Assembly: GCA_027490995.1 (NCBI GenBank) | Contig: JAIXWY010000008.1 | Location: 62,001 to 126,000 of the forward strand | Length of the DNA: 64,000 bases | Source of the DNA: Opitutaceae bacterium | GTDB lineage: Bacteria; Verrucomicrobiota; Verrucomicrobiia; Opitutales; Opitutaceae | Reading direction: 5' to 3' | In this document: positions 15,427-22,481 of the stretch, piece by piece | Position numbering within the stretch: position 1 is the stretch's first letter | Layout of the letters: each line of letters opens with the position of its first letter | Position numbers and translations under genes: made by a program | Notes under the pieces: model-generated | The model's database searches: none | What the model was told of the DNA's origin: nothing | The model's input: only the letters and a program-made list of their open reading frames with translations

Positions 15427-16113
15427 TTACGGCGTCGCTTTCGGCGGAAGGACGGCCTCCCGGATTCCGCGGAGGACTTCGGGGTCGGTCGCAACTCCGA
15501 GTAGCCCGTTTACGACAAACTGGATGCCGATGCAGAGGAGCAGAAATCCCATGATCTTGGTGAGGGCGCTCATGCCATTGATGCCGATCACCAGCACGAT
15601 GCGGCTTGAGATGCGCAGGACGAGGTAGCTGATGAACGCCACCACGATGATGCCGAGGATGATGGCCGCGTAGTCGAGCGGAGTCTCCGCCAGAGAGGTG
15701 AAGCCAATGGTCACCGCGATTGAACCGGGTCCGCTGAGCATGGGCATCGCCAGCGGCGTGAAGGAGATGTCCCGCTTCGCTCGCGCGGCGTCGCGCTCGC
15801 GCTCCTCCTGCGCCGGGCTGCGCGCCGAGAGCATGCTGAGACCGATGCCCGAGACGAGCAGCCCGCCGGCGATCCGCAGGCCCGGGATTGAGATCCCGAA
15901 GAAGTTCATGATGAAAGTCCCGCCGATCAGCGAGAGCACGAGAATCGCCACCATGTAGAGGCAGCCGCGCCGGGCCTGTCGCTCGCGCTGCACTTCCGTG
16001 TCGCCTTCGGTGATCGCGAGAAAAACCGGGGTCGAGGCGAACGGGTTGATGATCGGCAGCAGTGCAATCACCGTGCCGAGGATCAGCTCCCAAAAGTGTG
16101 AGACGGGTTGCAT
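15427..16113 (-). CDS. marC: MarC family integral membrane protein
   Basis: The 228-residue protein has six hydrophobic segments. It shows the MarC/UPF0056 hallmarks ALLPIINPFASTPVFLAITEG near the N-terminus and SFTPLAMPMLSGPGSIAVTIG in the middle, the two 'NPxxxxPxF' and 'PLAxPxLxGPG' repeats of the family. Despite the name, MarC is not established as a multiple-antibiotic-resistance factor and its transported substrate is unknown. A basic/acidic loop (ARSPAQEERERDAARAKRD) separates the two halves. It is followed on the same strand by no close partner, and the dus gene lies 39 bases upstream. Confidence 0.92.
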   Translation of the reverse strand: MQPVSHFWELILGTVIALLPIINPFASTPVFLAITEGDTEVQRERQARRGCLYMVAILVLSLIGGTFIMNFFGISIPGLRIAGGLLVSGIGLSMLSARSPAQEERERDAARAKRDISFTPLAMPMLSGPGSIAVTIGFTSLAETPLDYAAIILGIIVVAFISYLVLRISSRIVLVIGINGMSALTKIMGFLLLCIGIQFVVNGLLGVATDPEVLRGIREAVLPPKATP

Positions 16114-16152
16114 CGGGAAAGAAAGGGAAGCGGCTTCGGGTTGGACTTCGGT

Positions 16153-17268
16153 CTACCAGACTTCGACGGGCCCTTTCGGGACGGGGATCGACTGACGTGC
16201 GTGCACGCCCGAGTCATCTCCGTCGTGGTCCATGAACGACGAGGCCATAGGCCCGGGCTGGTACTTCGGGAGCAACTCCCCGTGTTCATCGCAGAACGGC
16301 GCGCGCCAGAGGCGGTACTCCTCCAGCGCCGCCTCGAAGTCCGCCCGCGAGGAAATCGTCGTGACCCGCCGCTTGAAGACTTTCGCAGGTCCGAAGCGCT
16401 TGGCGTACCACGGGGCGACGCGGCGGAACAGGCGCGGCCCCTGCTCGTCACCGTAGAATTCGCAGTAGCGATCGAAGTGCGTGCGCAGCACGCGCACGCG
16501 TTCGGCGAAAGTCGGCTCGGGGAGGAGTTCACCGGTGCGCAGGTAGTGATCCGTCCGGCGGAAAATCCATGGGTCGTAGAAGGCCCCGCGGCCCACGCTG
16601 ACGCCGGCACATCCGGTTTCGGCCAGCATGTGCTTCGCCGCCTCAGGGTGGGTCACGTCGCCGTTGCCGATCACCGGAATCCGGTGCACCGCTTCCACCA
16701 CCGCGCGGATGCCCGCGAGGTTCACGGTGCCCGAAAACCCCTGCGCACGCGTGCGCCCGTGCACGAAGACCGCCGCCACGCCGGTATCCTCCAGCACGCG
16801 CGCCAACTCCGGCGCCGTCAGGTTGTCCTCGTCCCACCCGAGCCGCATCTTCGCCGTGACCGGGATCTTCACCGCTTCCACCATGCCGCGGACCAGCGCG
16901 GCCGTCTTGCGCAACTCGGTCATCATCGCCGAGCCGCCGCCGATCTGGACGACTTTCTTGACGGGGCAACCCATGTTGATGTCGACCGATTGGGCGCCCA
17001 ACGATTCGCACAGGGCCGCCGCGTCACGCATTTCCTCCGGCACCGCGCCGAAGAGTTGGATCGCCAGCGGTTGGTCGCCGGGTGCGGTGGCGACGAGCTG
17101 CAGGGCGACACGATTGCGTTCGAGCAGGGAGCGGGCGTTGACCAGATCCGTCGTCGCCCAGCCGAGTCCGCCCAGCGAGCGCACGGTGAGGCGCATGGGT
17201 AGGTTCGTGTAGCCCGCCAGCGGCGACAGGAACAGGTTGGAGGAGAGCGTGTATGGCCCGAGGCGCAT
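16153..17268 (-). CDS. dusB: tRNA-dihydrouridine synthase (DusB-like)
   Basis: The 371-residue flavoenzyme reduces uridine to dihydrouridine in tRNA using FMN and NADPH. Conserved features are FLSPLAGYTNLPMR at the N-terminus (FMN-binding strand), the catalytic Cys in DINMGCPVKKV, AKMRLGW, VHGRTRAQGF, and VIGNGDV with GVSVGRGAFYDPWIF. The MGCPVKKV form and total length fit the DusB group. The C-terminal about 60 residues contain a helical tRNA-binding part (RLFRRVAPWYAKRF). The ATG ending at 17268 (MRLGPYTL) matches the usual DusB start; 17307 is an alternative. The 39 bases between it and marC suggest a shared transcript. Confidence 0.9.
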   Translation of the reverse strand: MRLGPYTLSSNLFLSPLAGYTNLPMRLTVRSLGGLGWATTDLVNARSLLERNRVALQLVATAPGDQPLAIQLFGAVPEEMRDAAALCESLGAQSVDINMGCPVKKVVQIGGGSAMMTELRKTAALVRGMVEAVKIPVTAKMRLGWDEDNLTAPELARVLEDTGVAAVFVHGRTRAQGFSGTVNLAGIRAVVEAVHRIPVIGNGDVTHPEAAKHMLAETGCAGVSVGRGAFYDPWIFRRTDHYLRTGELLPEPTFAERVRVLRTHFDRYCEFYGDEQGPRLFRRVAPWYAKRFGPAKVFKRRVTTISSRADFEAALEEYRLWRAPFCDEHGELLPKYQPGPMASSFMDHDGDDSGVHARQSIPVPKGPVEVW

Positions 17269-17562
17269 CGATCGCAGAGAGTGTGGGGTGCGGAAGGGGA
17301 AGGTCAAACGGCACCGCCCGAGCCGGGTCGCGGCGGGATCGGATCCGTTCTCGTTTCTGAACGTGTGGGGCGTGGGGTTCTTTGGCGCGCGGTTGCTGGC
17401 GCGGTCTGCGATCGTGGGGACGGCCCGGCGGGTGTAACGGAGCGCGGTGTGAACAGCGAACGCAGCGTGGGTTGCGCGCTCGTACGGGGAGGGCGATGCG
17501 TTCGCGGTGGCGGGGACGAGGCGGCCGTGGCTCCCGCACGCCGTCGCGCGGTGCGAGGAGGA

Positions 17563-18729
17563 TCACTTCACGGCAGCAACCGCGCCGGCGTGCAGGCGCC
17601 GCAGGCCTTCGCGGAGGGTGCTCTCGGGGCAGCCAAAGTTGAGTCGCACGTGAGACCCCGGCGCCGCGCCGAAAAATCGCCCTTCGCTCAGGCCGACCCC
17701 GTGGGCCTCGAAATGCGCGATGGGGTCCTTCAAGCCGAGATCCGCCACGTTGATCCAGGCGAGGTACGTGGCCTCGATCGGAGCCTCGATCCGCGCACCC
17801 GGCATGGTGTCGGCAACCGCGCGCAGCACGAGGTCGCGATTGCGCCGGAGGCGCTCCAAGAGCGCCTGCCGCCAAGGCTCGCAGTGCCGGAAGGCGGCTT
17901 CGCAGGCGGTGAAACCGAGGACGTTCACCTCGGCGACGATCCCTTGGGTGGCGTGCACAAAGCGGCGCCGCAAGTCCGCGTTGGGAATGATGGCCAGCGC
18001 GGTGCCCAGACCCGGGATGTTGTAGGTCTTGCTCGGAGCGATGAGAGTGATGGTCTGCTGCGCGATCGCGCCGCCGAGGGTCCCGGTCGGAATGTGGCGC
18101 AGGCCCGGCTCGAGGATGAGATCGCAGTGGATTTCATCCGAGCAGAGCACGAGGCGATGGCGAACGCAGAACTCCGCGAGCTTTTCCAACTCATCGCGGC
18201 GAAAGACTCGGGCGACCGGATTGTGCGGGTTGCAGAGAAAGAAGGCCCGCGTGCGGGGAGTCACCGCGCGCTCCAACGCGTCCCAGTCGATCTCCCAAGT
18301 CCGGCTCGCGGTGGCGTACGCGAGCGGCACCGTCACGGGCACGCGGCCGGCGTTGCGGGGCGCACTCATGAACGGGGGGTAGACCGGCGTCAGGCAGAGG
18401 ATTTCCTCACCCGGCCCCGCTGCCGCGGTCGCCGTGACGTTCAGTCCGACGACCAGCCCCGGGAGCCAGACGATCCACTCCGGGTCGATGGTCCAGCCGT
18501 GGAGCTGGGAGAGCGTCTCCACGACCGCCGCCACTTGCGAGGGCACCGGCCGGGCGTAGCCGTACACGCCATCGGCCACCCTTCGCTGGAGGGCCTCGAT
18601 GACCGCCGGCGGCGCCCGGAAATCCATGTCCGCTACCCACATGGGCAGCACGTCGCGACCGGCGTACTTCTGCCACTTCTGGGAGTCGGTTCCCCGGCGC
18701 TCCGGGGGGTGATCAAAGTCAAAGCTCAT
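17563..18729 (-). CDS. PLP-dependent C-S lyase (PatB/MalY family aminotransferase fold)
   Basis: The 388-residue fold-type I PLP enzyme starts SFDFDHPPERRGTDSQKW and has PMWVADMDF, the typical start of MalY/PatB cystathionine beta-lyases. FFLCNPHNPVARVF (Asn contacting PLP), CSDEIHCDL (Asp to the pyridine nitrogen), the Schiff-base Lys in APSKTYNIPGL, and VRLNFGCP (Arg for the substrate carboxylate) are all present. It probably cleaves cystathionine or other S-substituted cysteines to pyruvate, ammonia and a thiol; an aminotransferase role is possible. The 294-base gap between this gene and the dus gene contains no gene, repeat or hairpin that I can support. Confidence 0.88.
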   Translation of the reverse strand: MSFDFDHPPERRGTDSQKWQKYAGRDVLPMWVADMDFRAPPAVIEALQRRVADGVYGYARPVPSQVAAVVETLSQLHGWTIDPEWIVWLPGLVVGLNVTATAAAGPGEEILCLTPVYPPFMSAPRNAGRVPVTVPLAYATASRTWEIDWDALERAVTPRTRAFFLCNPHNPVARVFRRDELEKLAEFCVRHRLVLCSDEIHCDLILEPGLRHIPTGTLGGAIAQQTITLIAPSKTYNIPGLGTALAIIPNADLRRRFVHATQGIVAEVNVLGFTACEAAFRHCEPWRQALLERLRRNRDLVLRAVADTMPGARIEAPIEATYLAWINVADLGLKDPIAHFEAHGVGLSEGRFFGAAPGSHVRLNFGCPESTLREGLRRLHAGAVAAVK

Positions 18730-18985
18730 GACGGCAGCCACGGTTCAACCACGCTTTGCGCCGGGCGAACAGGGATTTTTCGGTGGAAGCCGCCAAAGCG
18801 CGACGGAATTACCCGGTTGAGACAGGATTCGCCGGGAAAAAACGGCGCTCCGCCATGGGGGCGAGTGGGTAGGAGTCTGCCCATGAGGTGTTTGGCCATC
18901 AAGGCGGGGTCGGCACTCCGCGTGCATAAGGGAGGGCAGATCGTAACCCGTAATCCTTACTCGAACCCAACCTTCGTTTCCTACC

Positions 18986-19435
18986 ATGAGACTCATTCAC
19001 TACCGTACTCCTTCCTCGCGCAGCCTGGCCTCCGATGGCTTTTTCGCCCGTTCTCCGTGGGCGGCATGGGACGGCGAGATGGATCGCTTGTTCGCCACGG
19101 CCTTCGCTGGACCGTCCGTTTTCTCCACGGCGGGTGCACCGCCGGTGGATCTCTACCAGGATGGCAACGCCACCTGTGTCCGCGTTGAGCTGCCCGGGGT
19201 CGCTCGCGAGGCGATCCAGATCGAGGTGCTGGATGGGCAACTCAACCTGCGAGCCGAGCGCATCCGTGGCGAGGGCGAGGCCCGCGAGACCGTGGCCTTC
19301 AGTCGCTCGATCGCCCTTTCCGACGAGGTCGATGAGACCGCCATCCGGGCCCAACTCGAGCACGGGGTCCTCACGCTGACCCTGCCACGAAAGGCCGAGG
19401 CCACGCCGCGTAAGATCACCGTTCCCGTCAACTGA
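18986..19435 (+). CDS. Small heat-shock protein (Hsp20), first of a tandem pair
   Basis: The 149-residue alpha-crystallin-domain chaperone has the core from about residue 50: PPVDLYQDGNATCVRVELPGVAREAIQIEV, then a strand ending LNLRAER, FSRSIALSDEVDE, and GVLTLTLPRK (the conserved G-x-L-x-L-x-x-P motif). It closes with the I-x-V motif (ITVPV) that docks between dimers. These ATP-independent chaperones hold unfolding proteins. The N-terminal arm (about 45 residues) is Phe/Trp-containing. The 256-base upstream gap shows no CIRCE repeat or obvious RNA thermometer. A second, unlike Hsp20 gene follows after 53 bases. Confidence 0.92.
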   Translation: MRLIHYRTPSSRSLASDGFFARSPWAAWDGEMDRLFATAFAGPSVFSTAGAPPVDLYQDGNATCVRVELPGVAREAIQIEVLDGQLNLRAERIRGEGEARETVAFSRSIALSDEVDETAIRAQLEHGVLTLTLPRKAEATPRKITVPVN

Positions 19436-19488
19436 ACCGTTTCGCCGTCCCGTTCCTTCCTCATTCCACACTTTTTCCCTTACCGATC

Positions 19489-19929
19489 ATGAGCTTGTTC
19501 CAACATCTTGTTCCCGCCTTTGGCCGTTCCGCCGAGTCGGCTTCTCGTACCACTGCTTCCACGTCGAAGTCTGCGGAGTCCGCGACCGCGGGTCTCGCGC
19601 CGACGCTTCGTCCGGTGTATTCCATTCGCGAGACCCCGGATGCGTTCGACGTCACGGTCGACCTTCCGGGCGTCGCCAAGGACGGTCTTGAGATCACCTC
19701 TGAGGATGGCCTGCTGTCCGTGGTGGGCCGGCGCGTCTGGCGTCAGCCGGCGGGATGGACCCGATTGCACCGCGAGAGCGTGGACGCAGATTATGCGCTC
19801 ACGCTGCGGCATGACGCCGCCATCGATGCGGAGCGCATCCAGGCGGAGCTGCGCGACGGCGTACTCCGGCTTTCGCTCCCCAAGGGCGAGGCGCTGAAAC
19901 CGCGGCGCATCCCGGTGGGTGGGGCCTAA
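19489..19929 (+). CDS. Small heat-shock protein (Hsp20), second of a tandem pair
   Basis: The 146-residue alpha-crystallin protein has the core RPVYSIRETPDAFDVTVDLPGVAKDGLEI, then VDADYALTLRHDAAIDAERIQAEL (positions of the dimer loop), and GVLRLSLPKGEAL, closing with PRRIPVG, which has the I-x-V-like end. It differs clearly from the first copy in its Ser/Ala/Thr-rich N-terminal arm (SASRTTASTSKSAESATAG). Two divergent sHSPs in tandem often form mixed assemblies; that is inference here. The 53-base spacing suggests a two-gene operon, with two hairpins after the stop (19946-19967 and 19988-20016). Confidence 0.92.
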   Translation: MSLFQHLVPAFGRSAESASRTTASTSKSAESATAGLAPTLRPVYSIRETPDAFDVTVDLPGVAKDGLEITSEDGLLSVVGRRVWRQPAGWTRLHRESVDADYALTLRHDAAIDAERIQAELRDGVLRLSLPKGEALKPRRIPVGGA

Positions 19930-19987
19930 TCTGACCTTTCAGAATTGCAGGCCTGGGTGGGCCTGCAGGTGAGAACCCAAGGGGGTG

Positions 19988-20019
19988 GGGCGGGCTGTCG
20001 TGGGGGCGGCCCGCCCTTT
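19988..20019 (+). terminator. Possible terminator after the tandem sHSP genes
   Basis: GGGCGGGC (19988-19995) pairs perfectly with GCCCGCCC (20009-20016) around a 13-base loop, followed by only three T. A second hairpin, TGCAGGCC/GGCCTGCA (19946-19953, 19960-19967), lies just upstream. The T-tract is weak, so this is tentative. It also sits at the 3' end of the convergent terC gene. Confidence 0.45.
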
Positions 20020-20043
20020 CCATTTCTTCGAGCGGCGGCTGGA

Positions 20044-21021
20044 TCAGCCGACGTGTCCGGCTCCGCTTTCGCGTGGCTTGAAGAGCACGCTGGCGAGAAC
20101 GGAAAGAGCCAGCACCGATCCGATCACGGCGAGTGACACGGTGGTTGTCACGTGGAGATCGAAGTAGCCGATCAGCATCTTGACCCCGATGAAGACGAGA
20201 ATGAAGGCGAGGCCGAGCTTGAGGAAGCGGAACAGCTGCATGATGCCGTTCAACGCGAAGTAGAGCGAGCGCAGGCCGAGGATTGCGAAAATGTTGGAGG
20301 TCAGGGCGACGAATCCATCTTGGGTGATCGCGAGCACGGCGGGCAGTGAATCGAGGGCGAAGACGAGGTCGGTGGTCTCGACGACGATGAGCACGACGAA
20401 GAGGGGTGTGGCCATCAGTCGGCCATCCATGCGGGTGAAGAACCGCCCGCCGTCCATCGTGGGGCTGACCGGGAAGAACCGACGGAAGAGACGCACGGCG
20501 ATGTTTTTGTCCGGGTGCACATCGTCACCGCCCTCTTTTGCGAGGGCCATCTTGACGCCGGTGTAGATGAGGAACGCACCGAAGACGTAGAGAATCCAGT
20601 GAAAGCGGGCCAGGACGCTGACGCCGACGAGGATGAAGACCGCGCGCATCGCAACGGCGCCGATGATCCCCCAAAAGAGCACACGGTGTTGCCATTCGGA
20701 AGGGACCCGGAAATAGGCAAACACCAGGATGAAGACGAAGACGTTGTCGACGCTGAGGCAGAGCTCGATCAGGTAGCCGGCGAGAAATTGCTGGGCATGT
20801 TCCGATCCGCGCCATGGCACAAGCAGGGCGCAGAAGCCGAGAGCGAGGGACGCCCAGACGCCGCACCAGATCAGTGCCTCCCGGGTGCTGACGGTCTTGG
20901 AGCCCCGGTGAAACACGCCCAGATCCAAGGCGAGCATGGCGGCGATGAATGCAAAAAACGTGAGCCAGGCCCACAAGGGCAGAGGGGGCAGCGGGGTGAG
21001 CGAGGCCAGCAGGGTCAACAT
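20044..21021 (-). CDS. TerC family integral membrane protein
   Basis: The 325-residue, about nine-helix protein shows the TerC/Alx motifs: LDLGVFHRGSKTVSTREA after the first helix, ELCLSVDNVFVFILVF with an acidic residue and 'DN' inside the membrane, and VVVETTDLVFALDSLPAVLAIT, the second intramembrane acidic repeat. TerC proteins are linked to tellurite resistance and, more generally, to metal ion (notably manganese) handling. In E. coli the relative Alx is controlled by a pH- and manganese-responsive leader; I see no such leader in the 165 bases upstream. The ATG ending at 21021 (MLTLLASL) is preferred, since the longer reading adds a proline/serine-rich non-family segment. Confidence 0.9.
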   Translation of the reverse strand: MLTLLASLTPLPPLPLWAWLTFFAFIAAMLALDLGVFHRGSKTVSTREALIWCGVWASLALGFCALLVPWRGSEHAQQFLAGYLIELCLSVDNVFVFILVFAYFRVPSEWQHRVLFWGIIGAVAMRAVFILVGVSVLARFHWILYVFGAFLIYTGVKMALAKEGGDDVHPDKNIAVRLFRRFFPVSPTMDGGRFFTRMDGRLMATPLFVVLIVVETTDLVFALDSLPAVLAITQDGFVALTSNIFAILGLRSLYFALNGIMQLFRFLKLGLAFILVFIGVKMLIGYFDLHVTTTVSLAVIGSVLALSVLASVLFKPRESGAGHVG

Positions 21022-21186
21022 GAGGGCGGACCTTGGCAGACGGAGCGAGGGAGGGGCAAGCGGCGAGTGCGCTGAGGAACGGGGTGAGAGGACTCGCACG
21101 TTGGCCGCGCGTGGCGGTTGACTCCGGGGGCTTGCTGGGAATCAGCTTCAGGTCGCGGGGCCGAGCTCCGCGGCCGTTTCCCTGCC

Positions 21187-22470
21187 ATGACGATGCCTGA
21201 ATCCCTCCGCCTTCCTCGCCTCCTGAGTCTGCCGGTCGTTGGATCGGTCCTGCTGGCCAGCGCCTACGCGGATGCGCCGGTGGAGGTGCCCGCGGCGGCG
21301 CCTGCCCCGGTGCTGGCTCCGTTGCCGACCACGGACCTGCTGGAGCAGGCCGTGGATTCGCTGCTCCACGCCTTCGGCGTTCCGGAGAGCGGCAACACGG
21401 CCATGCATTTTGGCATCGCGGCCGCGCTGCTCTTCGCCGCCGTGGTGCTGCGGCGCCTGGCCACGCGGCTGTTGTTTGGCGTGTTTCGCCGGTTGGCTGC
21501 GCGGACCAAGACGACCTTCGACGACAAGCTGTTCCCGGCGCTCGAATCTCCCGTCAACGCCCTCTTCGCGCTGATCGGCACCTTTGCGGCTCTCAAGGTC
21601 CTGAAACTTTCGCCGGGATGGGACGAGGCCATCCGTTACACTGCGGGGCTGGCGTTCTCTCTCGTCCTGCTCTGGCTGATCCTGCGCACGCTCAATACGG
21701 CGCTCCAGCACGCGCAGAGCATCGCGGAGCAACGCGCCTTGGGTGTCGCGGCCTTCATGCCGTGGATCCGCAAGACCCTTGTCGCCGTAGCGGCGATCTT
21801 CGGAGCCTTGGTCGTGGCGCAGTCGAAGGGGGCGGATGTCCAGGCGGTGCTAGCTGGACTCGGGATTGGCGGTCTGGCGTTCGCCCTCGCGGCGCAGGAT
21901 ACGATCGCCAATGTGTTTGGCTCCGTCGTGGTCGCTGTCGATCAGCCGTTCCGCGCGGGCGAAGTCGTGCGCATCGGCGGCTTTACGGGAACGGTGGAGG
22001 AAATCGGCCTGCGATCGACCAAGGTGCGGAGCGATGATCGGTCGTTGATGATCATCCCGAACAAGACCGTGGCGGCCGAGAGCATCGTCAACCTATCCCG
22101 GATCGATGGTCGACGGGTGGAGCAGGTGCTTAGTCTGACGTATGCCAGCCGTCCGGCCGACTTGGAGGCGCTCGTGTCCGACCTGCGTCAGGTCATCCTC
22201 AGCGAGCCGGAGGTCGATTCCTCTGCGGTGCACGTCTATTTCCGCGACTTCACGCCCTCCTCGCTGGATGTCTGGGTCTTCTATCGAATCCGGGATCCGG
22301 ATTTGCGGAAGCATCTGGCCCTGCGCCAGCGGCTCAATCTGGCGTTCATGCGTCTGGTCGAGGCGAGGGGATTGGTCTTCGCCTTTCCGAACCAGTCGTA
22401 CGTCCTGCAGGTGGCCGATGCGGGCCGGGTGGTGGCATCGGGCCCCGCGCGTTCGTTGGAGCCGCGCTGA
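21187..22470 (+). CDS. MscS-type mechanosensitive channel
   Basis: The 427-residue protein has a signal-like N-terminus (about 30 residues, ending near ASAYA), then at least four membrane helices. The pore helix region reads AVLAGLGIGGLAFALAAQDTIANVFGSVVVAVDQPF, the glycine/alanine-packed TM3 of MscS. The cytosolic beta domain follows with GEVVRIGGFTGTVEEIGLRSTKVRS and MIIPNK, and the C-terminal alpha/beta domain with VYFRDFTPSSLDVWVFYRI. It would open under membrane tension and release solutes on hypo-osmotic shock. The extra N-terminal helices make it longer than E. coli MscS (286 residues). The ATG at 21187 is preferred because it exposes the signal sequence; an in-frame start at 21118 is less likely. 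Confidence 0.9.
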   Translation: MTMPESLRLPRLLSLPVVGSVLLASAYADAPVEVPAAAPAPVLAPLPTTDLLEQAVDSLLHAFGVPESGNTAMHFGIAAALLFAAVVLRRLATRLLFGVFRRLAARTKTTFDDKLFPALESPVNALFALIGTFAALKVLKLSPGWDEAIRYTAGLAFSLVLLWLILRTLNTALQHAQSIAEQRALGVAAFMPWIRKTLVAVAAIFGALVVAQSKGADVQAVLAGLGIGGLAFALAAQDTIANVFGSVVVAVDQPFRAGEVVRIGGFTGTVEEIGLRSTKVRSDDRSLMIIPNKTVAAESIVNLSRIDGRRVEQVLSLTYASRPADLEALVSDLRQVILSEPEVDSSAVHVYFRDFTPSSLDVWVFYRIRDPDLRKHLALRQRLNLAFMRLVEARGLVFAFPNQSYVLQVADAGRVVASGPARSLEPR

Positions 22471-22481
22471 GTCTGCCGACG

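Noticed and set aside
17269..17562. RNA gene in the 294-bp gap between the dus and PLP lyase genes
   Set aside because: No tRNA T-loop sequence, no paired arms and no terminator were found; it appears to be plain intergenic sequence.
18730..18985. CIRCE or ROSE-type heat-shock element before the Hsp20 pair
   Set aside because: No 9-bp inverted repeat with a 9-base spacer and no UCCU-type thermometer hairpin next to the start codon.
17281..19188. A 635-codon open frame on the + strand opposite the PLP lyase gene
   Set aside because: Its peptide is Arg/Ala/Gly-rich with no domain motif, and the - strand reading is a complete PatB/MalY enzyme. High-GC antisense frames stay open by chance.
21022..21186. 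Manganese (yybP-ykoY) riboswitch upstream of terC
   Set aside because: I looked for the conserved paired core because TerC/Alx genes often have one, but nothing similar is visible.
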